A stretch of 64,000 bases of DNA from Congzhengia minquanensis (GTDB lineage Bacteria; Bacillota; Clostridia; UBA1381; UBA9506): the NCBI RefSeq assembly GCF_014384785.1, contig NZ_JACRSU010000001.1, positions 496,001 through 560,000 of the forward strand, written 5' to 3'. Each line of letters begins with the position of its first letter. Positions within the stretch are counted from its first letter, which is position 1. Shown here piece by piece: positions 15,554 to 23,170 of the stretch. The notes under the pieces were generated by a model that saw only the letters and a list, made by a program, of their open reading frames with translations, was not told the DNA's origin and did not search any database. Made by a program: the position numbers and the translations under genes.

Positions 15554-16927
15554 ATGCAGAATTTATTTATTTTCGGACCAAAGGTAACTGCAACATTGAA
15601 CCAAAGCTGCTGCTGCAAAACGCTGCAAACGCTGTGGAACGGTTTTTGTTGTACCGCTGGAACCATTGATTTTTTGCCGGAGAACAACTTCATCATGAAA
15701 ATTGGTGATGTGCGTCCTTTGCCTTTAGAAAACTGCGACTTTTCCATTTCGGTGACAACAGACGGTTTTTGCATTGCCGCAGAAGACAGGCGCGGTCTTT
15801 TAAATGGCTACATGGCGCTGCTTCGGCAAATTCAGCCTATTTGCTTAGAGCGCGGAAGCGAGCAATTTTTCATTCCGTGCGGGGAAATTTACGGTAAGCC
15901 GGCGGTAAAAAAACGTATGGTGCACCTTTGTGTATTTCCCGAAACCACGCTTCCCTTTATAACCAAATTTGTCCGGCTGTGCGGTGTGTTAAACTATACC
16001 CACCTGGTATTGGAATTTTGGGGTACACTGCATTTCGACTGTTTGAAAGAGCTTTCCTGGCCGCAGGCCCTTACGAAAGAACAAATCAAACCAATCATCA
16101 AGGAAGCAAACGACATGGGGCTTGAAATCATTCCCATGTTCAACCACTTGGGCCACGCCGCCGCCAGCCGCGGTATTCACGGCAAGCACGTAGTCTTAGA
16201 CCAAAATCCCAGATTACAGGGACGATTTGACGAAGACGGCTGGACCTGGAACATTACAAAGCCGGAAGTAAGAGGGCTTTTTCAGAAAATCCGGCGGGAG
16301 CTTTACGAGCTTTGCGGCGGAAGCTATTTTCACATTGGCTGTGACGAGGCCTACCGCTACGGCGGCGAAAATGCTGATATTTCCCTTTTAACGCGCTTTT
16401 TAAATGAAACGGCGGCAGAAATCGCCGGCGAGGGGCGCCGCCCTATTATGTGGGGCGACATGCTGCTGAATTCCAAGGCGGCAGGCGTGCAGGAGGGATA
16501 CACCTGCAACTGCCGAAACAGCAAAGCGGCTGAATCCTTGCTGACATCTCTTGACAAGCGGCTGGTGATTGCAGACTGGCAGTATGATGTGACACGCTCC
16601 CCTGTGCTCACGGCAGAATATCTTTCTTCCTTTGGGTTCGACACGCTCCTTTGTCCCTGGTATGATTTCAAAAACATTGGCGCATGCGTTGAAACGGCAC
16701 AGCAGATAAATAACAGCGGCGTTATGCTCACCACATGGCACACCTTAAGCGCCCGCATGTTTTCTCTTTTGGTCTGCGCACAGGGCTGTTTAACGGGAAA
16801 AGTGAACTTTGCCGGCCGCGATTATGCCGCTGAAACCGCCGCTTTGATAAGGAAGGTTTATTTTGCAGACGGAGATTATGAAACCGCAGGCTGGGCAAAA
16901 CATCAAATTAGCGAGATAACGCTATGA
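15554..16927 (+). CDS. Family 20 glycoside hydrolase (beta-N-acetylhexosaminidase-like)
   Basis: The ATG at 15554 is chosen because AAGGAG lies 8 nt upstream. The 457-residue protein has no signal peptide, so it acts in the cytoplasm on imported sugars. A short N-terminal alpha/beta domain (about 1-110, with EDRRGLLNGYMALLRQI) precedes a TIM barrel that starts at KKRMVHLCVF. It has the GH20 motif MFNHLGHAAASRG and the catalytic Asp-Glu pair in FHIGCDEAYRYGG (about residues 262-264). GH20 enzymes release terminal beta-linked hexosamines by substrate-assisted catalysis. It overlaps the downstream transporter gene by 4 bp and is divergent from an AraC regulator. The exact hexosamine linkage is unknown. 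Confidence 0.88.
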   Translation: MQNLFIFGPKVTATLNQSCCCKTLQTLWNGFCCTAGTIDFLPENNFIMKIGDVRPLPLENCDFSISVTTDGFCIAAEDRRGLLNGYMALLRQIQPICLERGSEQFFIPCGEIYGKPAVKKRMVHLCVFPETTLPFITKFVRLCGVLNYTHLVLEFWGTLHFDCLKELSWPQALTKEQIKPIIKEANDMGLEIIPMFNHLGHAAASRGIHGKHVVLDQNPRLQGRFDEDGWTWNITKPEVRGLFQKIRRELYELCGGSYFHIGCDEAYRYGGENADISLLTRFLNETAAEIAGEGRRPIMWGDMLLNSKAAGVQEGYTCNCRNSKAAESLLTSLDKRLVIADWQYDVTRSPVLTAEYLSSFGFDTLLCPWYDFKNIGACVETAQQINNSGVMLTTWHTLSARMFSLLVCAQGCLTGKVNFAGRDYAAETAALIRKVYFADGDYETAGWAKHQISEITL

Positions 16928-17793
16928 ACATGATATGCTTTTTCGGCATTATCCTGTGTGCCTGTGCTCAATCGTTGCTTGCAAAGGCCTGCAGCCACAG
17001 CACAAACAATCCAATTTATTTTAATATGGAAAAGGCGCTTTTTGCCTTTTTGCCGTTTGCAGCAGTTGTTGCCGTAACGAGTACGCCCAGCAGGTGGTTT
17101 CACGCCGAAACCGCTATATTTGCCTTTTTCTTTGCCGTATCGCTGTGTATTTCCATGTATGCCGGCTATCAGGCACTTAAGCTGGGGCCAGTTTCGCTTA
17201 CCAGCCTGATTGTTTCATTTTCACTCATAATCCCCTGCGCTTATGGCATTCTGTTCTTACACGAACCCATAACATTTTTTAAAAGCACCGGATTTGTGTT
17301 TTTGCTGGCCGCCATACTTTTGACAAATGGTAAAAGAGAGCATAACACTGTTCCGGTGTCAAAAAAATGGGCAAAATTTACATTGCTGACACTGGTTTCA
17401 AATGGTCTGTGCTCCTGTTTGCAAAAACAGCATCAAACTAAATATCCTGGTCTGTATTTAAGCGAATTCATGTGCAATTCCATGCTGTTTGCCACGCTCA
17501 TTTTTGCGGCAGCCTTCGTTGTATCCCGCAGGAAAACAGTTTCATTGCTCAAAACGAAAAAGGGAATTCACAAATTCGGAATTTTATCAGGCTTTGCAAA
17601 TGCAGGCGTCAATTTTTTAACGCTGGCCCTTGCAGCTCGCTCCGACGCCAGCGCCCTGTTTCCCTTAATTTCTGCCGGCACCATTGTTTCAACAAGCGCC
17701 GCAGGCATCCTGCTTTTTCGGGAACGGCTTGAAAAACGTCAATTGGCTGCTCTTTTAGCAGGTTTTGCCGCTGTTGTCTGTTTAAAACTCTGA
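16924..17793 (+). CDS. DMT/EamA-family transporter
   Basis: A 289-residue membrane protein with about ten hydrophobic helices in two repeats, the layout of the drug/metabolite transporter superfamily. Features include YAGYQALKLGPVSLTSLIVSFSLIIP in the first repeat and LTLALAARSDASALFPLISAGTIVSTSAAGILLFRERL at the end of the second, typical of EamA proteins. The ATG overlaps the GH20 stop (ATGA), so the two are translationally coupled. The cargo is unknown; coupling to a hexosaminidase suggests a sugar or amino sugar. Confidence 0.8.
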   Translation: MNMICFFGIILCACAQSLLAKACSHSTNNPIYFNMEKALFAFLPFAAVVAVTSTPSRWFHAETAIFAFFFAVSLCISMYAGYQALKLGPVSLTSLIVSFSLIIPCAYGILFLHEPITFFKSTGFVFLLAAILLTNGKREHNTVPVSKKWAKFTLLTLVSNGLCSCLQKQHQTKYPGLYLSEFMCNSMLFATLIFAAAFVVSRRKTVSLLKTKKGIHKFGILSGFANAGVNFLTLALAARSDASALFPLISAGTIVSTSAAGILLFRERLEKRQLAALLAGFAAVVCLKL

Positions 17794-17817
17794 AGCTGCA
17801 TAATTTTCCAAATTTTG

Positions 17818-17846
17818 TTGAAATTATATATAACGTATGATATAAT
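17818..17846 (+). promoter_or_regulatory. Promoter of NSS transporter gene
   Basis: TTGAAA (17818-17823), a 17-bp spacer and a perfect TATAAT (17841-17846) precede the transporter gene by 62 bp. Confidence 0.82.
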
Positions 17847-17908
17847 TAGGAAGATTTTGGATAAACAGTAATGATTTCAAAATCAATCTGAACTGTTGGA
17901 GTGTTATC

Positions 17909-19285
17909 ATGGAAAAAAGAGAAAAGTTCTCTTCCAGGCTTGGGTTTATTTTAATTTCAGCGGGATGCGCTGTGGGCCTGGGAAATGTGTGGCGGTTTCC
18001 TTATATTGTAGGAAAAAACGGCGGGGCAATTTTTGTGGCGATTTATCTTGCGTTTTTGCTGCTGCTCGGCCTTCCCATTCTTGTTATGGAATTTGCTGTG
18101 GGACGGGCCAGCCAGCGGTCGGTGGCAAAAAGTTTTCGCCTGTTAGAGCCTGAGGGCACAAAGTGGCACCTGTTCAGCTATGTGGCGCTGGGCGGGAACT
18201 ATCTTTTGATGATGTTCTACACCTCGGTAGGCGGCTGGATGCTGGCGTATGTATTTAAGGCGCTGTCCGGCCATTTGCACGGTGTGACTACTCAGGGCGC
18301 ACAGCTGGTGTTTAACCAACTGCTGGCAAGCCCCGGAAGCATGTTTTTCTGGATGATTTTAATTGTGCTGATTAGCTTTGGAATTTGCAGTTTGGGTCTG
18401 CAAAACGGCGTAGAACGCATTACGAAGCTTATGATGAGTTCCCTGTTCGTTATTATTTTAGTTCTGGCAATTCGGAGCATTACCCTGCCGGGCGCAGCAG
18501 AAGGGTTAAAGTTTTATCTGGTACCCAACGTTGAGCATGTGAAAGAACAAGGCATAATCAACGTTATTTTTGCCGCTATGGGACAGGCCTTTTTCACTCT
18601 GAGCATCGGCATTGGCTCTATGAGTATTTTCGGCAGCTATATCGGCAAAGACAGAAGCCTGACAGGCGAGTCGTTAAGCATTTGTTTTTTAGACACATTG
18701 GTTGCGCTGTTTGCCGGCTTAATCATCTTTCCCGCCTGCTCTGCCTTTGGTGTAAACCCGGGTGAGGGGCCAGGGCTGGTGTTTGTTACCCTTCCGGGCA
18801 TTTTTAATCAAATGCCGTTCGGGAAGCTGTGGGAGTTTTTGTTCTTTGTGTTTATGACGTTTGCGGCAATGTCCACCATTATCGCCGTTTTTGAAAACAT
18901 TTTAAGCTTTTGTATGGACATGTGGGGCATGAGCCGCACAAAAGCGGTGCTCATTAATGCCGTCCTCGTAATTTTGCTTTCTCTGCCCTGCGTGTTCGGA
19001 TTTAATTTGCTAAGCTTTATAAAGCCTTTGGGCGCAGGCAGTACCATTCAGGATTTGGAAGATTTTATTGTATCAAACAATCTTCTGCCCCTGGGCAGCC
19101 TGGTATTTTTGCTGTTCTGCACGCGAAAAAGGGGCTGGGGCTGGGATAATTTCATTAAAGAGGCCGACATGGGCAGGGGTTTAAAATTTCCCAAAGCCCT
19201 TCGGTTTTATGTGTCTTACATTTTGCCGCTGATTGTTTTAATTATTTTTGTCTTTGGTTATCAGCAAAAGTTCTTTGCTCAATAA
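17909..19285 (+). CDS. Neurotransmitter:sodium symporter (NSS/SNF) family transporter
   Basis: A 458-residue polytopic protein of the NSS family (LeuT fold), which takes up amino acids or amines with sodium. The signature first helix GCAVGLGNVWRFPYIVGKNGG, with the unwound sodium/substrate site, is at about residues 17-37, followed by LPILVMEFAVGRASQRS. About 11-12 helices are visible, in line with bacterial 11-TM members such as MhsT and TnaT. TTGGAG lies before the ATG. It has its own promoter and terminator, so it is monocistronic. The substrate cannot be read from the sequence; aromatic or aliphatic amino acids are usual. Confidence 0.93.
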   Translation: MEKREKFSSRLGFILISAGCAVGLGNVWRFPYIVGKNGGAIFVAIYLAFLLLLGLPILVMEFAVGRASQRSVAKSFRLLEPEGTKWHLFSYVALGGNYLLMMFYTSVGGWMLAYVFKALSGHLHGVTTQGAQLVFNQLLASPGSMFFWMILIVLISFGICSLGLQNGVERITKLMMSSLFVIILVLAIRSITLPGAAEGLKFYLVPNVEHVKEQGIINVIFAAMGQAFFTLSIGIGSMSIFGSYIGKDRSLTGESLSICFLDTLVALFAGLIIFPACSAFGVNPGEGPGLVFVTLPGIFNQMPFGKLWEFLFFVFMTFAAMSTIIAVFENILSFCMDMWGMSRTKAVLINAVLVILLSLPCVFGFNLLSFIKPLGAGSTIQDLEDFIVSNNLLPLGSLVFLLFCTRKRGWGWDNFIKEADMGRGLKFPKALRFYVSYILPLIVLIIFVFGYQQKFFAQ

Positions 19286-19318
19286 AAAAGGTGCCTTTCG
19301 GCACCTTTTATTTTTTGT
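19286..19318 (+). terminator. Intrinsic terminator after NSS transporter
   Basis: AAAAGGTGCC pairs with GGCACCTTTT around a TTTC loop, followed by ATTTTTTG. It starts at the stop codon and overlaps the end of the convergent GGDEF-EAL gene. Confidence 0.88.
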
Positions 19319-21629
19319 TCTCTGTTTTGTTTTTCAGCAGGGCTTTAAACTCTTCTTCCGGCAGAGGCTTGCTGAAATAATATCCCTGCATGATGTCGCA
19401 GCCATAGCCAATGCACAGCTCCATCTGCTCCTTTGTTTCCACACCCTCGGCAACGGTTTCAAATTTCAGCTGTTTGGAAAGTTTGATGACAGAACGAATG
19501 ACGCATTTTCCACGCTCGTCAGTTTCGTTGCCCGCCAAAAAACCTCTGTCAAGCTTCACCACGTCCACAGGTAGACTCCTTAAAAGAGTCAACGAAGAAT
19601 AACCGCTTCCAAAATCGTCCATAGCCACGGTAAAGCCCCGTCGTTTCAGCTGCTGAATGGTTTGAACGCTTAATGCAACGTCACTGGACATTGCAGTTTC
19701 TGTGAACTCAATTTCTATGTAAGAAGGCGGAATTTGATACCGCGTAATAATTTCCATCAGCCGTTCAGGGAAATCGGGCTCATAGATGTGAATTTGTGAA
19801 AAGTTCACCGCAACCGGCACCGGGGCAATACCCCCGCGGATGAATTCACGAAGCGTTTTGCACACCAGCTCAAACATGTAAATGTCCAGCTTTAAAATAA
19901 ATCCGTTTTCCTCAAACAGTCCAATAAATTTATCTGGAGTGATAACCCTGCCGTCATAGCGCCACCGCACCAGCGCCTCACAAGAAACCACAGACCGCGT
20001 TTTTGCGCCGAACTTTGGCTGGTAAACCGCGTAAAACTCGCCGTTTTCCAGTGCATCTTCCATTCTAAAAATCAGCTGCCGCTCCTCTGTTTTTAAAAGC
20101 TTCATTTCCTCTGTATAAATACCGATAAACTGGTTGTAGTTCCCCTTAACCGCTTTTTTGGCAGTTTTTGCACAGTCCACCATTTGCCGCACCGGCATTG
20201 CTTTATCCGTAATTTCAAAAACGCCGTAGCTAATCAAAATGTGGTTGTGCCCATCGGCCTTATCCCGAAAACGGCTGTTTACCTGATATATTTTTTGAAA
20301 CAGCCCGTCTATGCTGTCGGCCGTTAAAAGGCAGACAAATTCGTCTGCATACAGTCGAGCGCATATTTCCTTGTCCTGCTTGGACGACAAGGAAACGGAG
20401 GCCAAGGTCTTCAGCACGTCATTGCCTCCATCAAGCCCCATAAGATTGTTATAAACTGCAAAATTGTTTACGTCGTAACACACAATGTAATATGGTCGGT
20501 CCGACCGTCGCAGAATTTCATTTGCCCAGATTTCAAACCCACGTTCGTTTAACAGCCCTGTTAAGCCATCTCTGGAATATTGCTCTACCTGCCGTTTGTG
20601 AAGCTTTTCAATTTTATTCTGCTTGTTGAGAATAAGGAAAAAGAGCAACAAGCTGCAAACCAAAATAGCGCTGCCCAGCAACAGATTCCCAATAAAATCT
20701 GCTCTGCGTTCATTTAAAAAGGCGCTGTCAGGAACCGCATAGCAAATCGACCAGTTGTTAATTCCAAGCGGTTTTGATACAACATAGTGCCGGCCAAATG
20801 AGGTTTTGTAATGCACGAAAAATTCTTCTCCGTTTTTTAAACGTTCCTGCATGACCTCTGTAGAAAATTTTCGGTCTAATGCTTCAGTTGTTAGAACATT
20901 GAACAAATTGTCAAATCCGTTTAAAACGCTGTTTTGATTTTTGGTTAAAATGGTTCCGTCCGAGGTCACCAACGCCGAAACTCCCTGTCCCTGAAAGGAA
21001 GTTGCGCTGATTACATTGTCAAACATTTTTTCGTTATAAACTCCAATTACAGCACCTTTCACCGAACTGCCTTTTTTTATCGGAACGGCAATTATAAATC
21101 TTGTGTGCCCCTCTTTCACCTGGCTTGCATCTAATCTTTCAATGGCGCGTTTGCCCAACATTGCCTCTTTAAAATATTGTCTGTTTTTACAGTCGACCAC
21201 TTCGCCGTCATTGTCATATGCTTTTCCGTCCTGTCCGGCCACTGAAATTTTTGTAAAATCGGAAACCAGCACAATGGCCCGCATTCGCGCCGTAATGTCG
21301 GACAACTCAAAGTTTGTTTGAGACATAAATTCCGCTGACAGCGCCTCTAAGGTAGAGAACTGACCGTTTAAATTGGACTGCACCGTCCGCGTTTCTTGGT
21401 CAGCCAAATCAGACAGCGTCGCATAAATTTTCTGTTCTGCCGCCCGGGCTCCGAAAAATTGGTATACGATAAGGCTTGCCAGCATGACGCAAAGAAGCAA
21501 AATTGGAAATGGACCTAACCCCGGCCATGTTTTTTTCTCTTTTTCACGTTTATCCACAAATTTTTCAATAACAGAAAAAGGCGGGCCGTTTGCAGCTGCG
21601 GCGGTGTTACTGCGTGACACTTGTTTCAT
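19308..21629 (-). CDS. Membrane sensor GGDEF-EAL protein (probable c-di-GMP phosphodiesterase)
   Basis: The start at 21629 follows AGGAG by 8 nt and gives 773 residues. A basic N-terminal tail is followed by TM1 (about 42-62), a large extracytoplasmic dCache-type sensor (about 65-310), TM2 (about 318-345), GGDEF (about 355-515) and EAL (about 525-770). The cyclase motif is degenerate, YADEF instead of GGDEF. The EAL domain looks intact, with CEALVRW, VNFSQIH, IEIEFTETAMS, MDDFGSGYSSL, VKLDRGF and EGVET, so the likely activity is cyclic di-GMP breakdown, perhaps controlled by GTP at the GGDEF site. It is divergent from a small serine recombinase, with 15-bp inverted repeats in the spacer that may switch its expression. 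The ligand is unknown. Confidence 0.92.
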   Translation of the reverse strand: MKQVSRSNTAAAANGPPFSVIEKFVDKREKEKKTWPGLGPFPILLLCVMLASLIVYQFFGARAAEQKIYATLSDLADQETRTVQSNLNGQFSTLEALSAEFMSQTNFELSDITARMRAIVLVSDFTKISVAGQDGKAYDNDGEVVDCKNRQYFKEAMLGKRAIERLDASQVKEGHTRFIIAVPIKKGSSVKGAVIGVYNEKMFDNVISATSFQGQGVSALVTSDGTILTKNQNSVLNGFDNLFNVLTTEALDRKFSTEVMQERLKNGEEFFVHYKTSFGRHYVVSKPLGINNWSICYAVPDSAFLNERRADFIGNLLLGSAILVCSLLLFFLILNKQNKIEKLHKRQVEQYSRDGLTGLLNERGFEIWANEILRRSDRPYYIVCYDVNNFAVYNNLMGLDGGNDVLKTLASVSLSSKQDKEICARLYADEFVCLLTADSIDGLFQKIYQVNSRFRDKADGHNHILISYGVFEITDKAMPVRQMVDCAKTAKKAVKGNYNQFIGIYTEEMKLLKTEERQLIFRMEDALENGEFYAVYQPKFGAKTRSVVSCEALVRWRYDGRVITPDKFIGLFEENGFILKLDIYMFELVCKTLREFIRGGIAPVPVAVNFSQIHIYEPDFPERLMEIITRYQIPPSYIEIEFTETAMSSDVALSVQTIQQLKRRGFTVAMDDFGSGYSSLTLLRSLPVDVVKLDRGFLAGNETDERGKCVIRSVIKLSKQLKFETVAEGVETKEQMELCIGYGCDIMQGYYFSKPLPEEEFKALLKNKTENKK

Positions 21630-21654
21630 AATATTTCTCCTAAGATGTGCAATT

Positions 21655-21775
21655 GTGTACTTTTGCACACCCCACTTTTTTTCTGAGAAAATTTATATAA
21701 ATGTTGCTTTATTTCGCATTTTATGATAAAATTTGTATATGTATAAAACGATATACGTTCTGTGCAAAAGTACAC
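21655..21775. repeat. Perfect 15-bp inverted repeats flanking a promoter segment
   Basis: GTGTACTTTTGCACA (21655-21669) and TGTGCAAAAGTACAC (21761-21775) are exact inverted copies with 91 bp between them. Each arm is itself an imperfect palindrome (GTGCA, 4 nt, TACAC), as expected for a site bound by a recombinase dimer. They lie between the GGDEF-EAL gene and the serine recombinase gene, enclosing a promoter. This is either an invertible switch or a paired operator. Confidence 0.8.
21704..21732 (+). promoter_or_regulatory. Promoter inside the inverted-repeat segment
   Basis: TTGCTT (21704-21709), a 17-bp spacer and TAAAAT (21727-21732) point toward the recombinase gene in the present orientation. 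I found no comparable TTG-type -35 on the other strand of the segment. Inversion would aim it at the GGDEF-EAL gene. Confidence 0.55.
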
Positions 21776-21844
21776 TTTTTCACAGCGCAAACTGCTGCAT
21801 AAAGAACCTCCTATACGTTAAAATAGAAGCAAGGAGGTTTGTTT

Positions 21845-22459
21845 ATGAACATCAATACTTATGGTTACATGCGTGTGTCTTCCGCCGACCAAAATGAAGA
21901 CCGTCAAAAAATTGAGTTGCTTACCTGGGGTGTTCCTGCAGGCAATCTGTTTTGCGACAAGCTGTCTGGAAAGAACTTTTCCCGTCCCGAATATCAAAAA
22001 CTAAAAACGCTCCTTAAAAAAGGTGACCTTTTGGTGGTAAAGAGCATTGACCGTTTGGGAAGGAACTATCTCCAAATTCAGGAGGAGTGGCGGTATATCA
22101 CGAAAAAGCTGGAGGCAGACATCGTGATTATCGATATGCCCCTTTTAGACACCCGAAGAGACAAGGATTTGCTGGGGACGCTGATTTCCGACATTGTGCT
22201 GCAGCTTTTGTCCTATGTGGCGGAAACGGAACGGCAGTATATTCACCAGCGCCAGGCTGAGGGCATCGCAGCCGCCAAGCTCCGCGGCGTGCGGTTTGGA
22301 CGGCCTGTAATTCCCTTACCCAAAAACTTTAAAGAGATTTATCTGCGGTGGAAAGCAGGAGAAATTTCGCTTTCAGAGGCCGCGGATCACACAAATATGT
22401 CTAAAAACCAGTTTAAATGGGCGGCGCGCAAGCACCGCGGATTTAACCGAAGAAGTTAG
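21845..22459 (+). CDS. Small serine recombinase (resolvase/invertase family)
   Basis: The ATG at 21845 is preceded by AGGAGG at 7 nt. The 204-residue protein has the resolvase catalytic domain: YMRVSSADQNEDRQ with the nucleophile Ser at residue 12 or 13, then SIDRLGRNYLQIQEEW and the long E helix LSYVAETERQYIHQRQAEGI. A C-terminal DNA-binding helix-turn-helix (about 165-198, GEISLSEAADHTNMSKNQF) follows GVRFGRP. Members invert, resolve or integrate DNA. There are no transposase or other phage genes beside it. The inverted repeats directly upstream make a local DNA invertase acting on that segment the most interesting reading, but it could act elsewhere. Confidence 0.93.
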   Translation: MNINTYGYMRVSSADQNEDRQKIELLTWGVPAGNLFCDKLSGKNFSRPEYQKLKTLLKKGDLLVVKSIDRLGRNYLQIQEEWRYITKKLEADIVIIDMPLLDTRRDKDLLGTLISDIVLQLLSYVAETERQYIHQRQAEGIAAAKLRGVRFGRPVIPLPKNFKEIYLRWKAGEISLSEAADHTNMSKNQFKWAARKHRGFNRRS

Positions 22460-22465
22460 CTTTTT

Positions 22466-22921
22466 TCACTCCTGCGGGGCCTGCCTGCCCTTTTGCAGGA
22501 GTTTTTTTATCCCACTTTCTCCAATTACGTCAATTCCGGCCTCTTTTAAAATTTGCGCCGTAACACCGATTCCGTTTATCAGGCGGCCTGAAAACGTACC
22601 GTCATAAATTTTTCCGCAGCCGCAGGAGGGGCTTTTTTCTTTTAAAACGGCCGTTTTACAGCCGTGCCGCTTTGCCAAATCTAACGCCTTTTCCGCACCT
22701 AAAACATACTCTGCTGTCACGTCTCGGCCATCTTTGGTTATTACCATATTTTCCCGCCGCTCAGCCGGCGTTCTGGGTGTGGAAAGCCCTCCTGCCACCT
22801 CGGGACAAAATGGCACCAGTTCAAATGCCTGTTCCAGAGCAATAACGTCTTCATTGGGCACTGCCCTCCCGTCATACCGGCAGGGAGTTCCCAAAAGGCA
22901 CGCGCTTACCAATATTTTCAT
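22466..22921 (-). CDS. DUF523 family protein (YbbK-like)
   Basis: The start at 22921 follows AGGAGGG by 5 nt and gives 151 residues beginning MKILVSACLLGTPCRYDG, the signature of DUF523. Other conserved parts are PFCPEVAGGLSTPRTPAER and the Cys-containing AVLKEKSPSCGCGKIYDGTF. Several conserved cysteines (in SACLLG, PFCPE and SCGCG) suggest metal or Fe-S binding. In many bacteria this domain stands alone or is fused to DUF1722, and its function is not settled. The gene is convergent with the recombinase gene, and the ends nearly touch. Confidence 0.9.
   Translation of the reverse strand: MKILVSACLLGTPCRYDGRAVPNEDVIALEQAFELVPFCPEVAGGLSTPRTPAERRENMVITKDGRDVTAEYVLGAEKALDLAKRHGCKTAVLKEKSPSCGCGKIYDGTFSGRLINGIGVTAQILKEAGIDVIGESGIKKLLQKGRQAPQE
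22469..22508 (+). terminator. Intrinsic terminator of recombinase gene
   Basis: CTCCTGC (22469-22475) pairs with GCAGGAG (22495-22501), followed by seven T. It lies inside the 3' end of the convergent DUF523 gene. Confidence 0.8.
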
Positions 22922-23170
22922 CTTTCCCTCCTGCTTGTCTGTTTTGCACAAAGGTTTATGAAAAACCTCTATCATTTTCTCTGCCTGTTTTTAAATTCTT
23001 AAAATTCTTTTAATCTTGTCTTAATGTTTTTATCATATCATAAATAAGTAAGGTTGTAAATCGCTGTTAAACAATTGTAATATTTATAATTTGTTCACAG
23101 CTTAGACTTATTTTCATTGTATAATGTTAAATAAGTAACGAATTCTATCAGGCAGAAAGGACTGTATGTA

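Noticed and set aside
16357..16758. Two long antisense frames within the GH20 gene
   Set aside because: They are shadows of a well-supported coding region, with no ribosome site and no domain.
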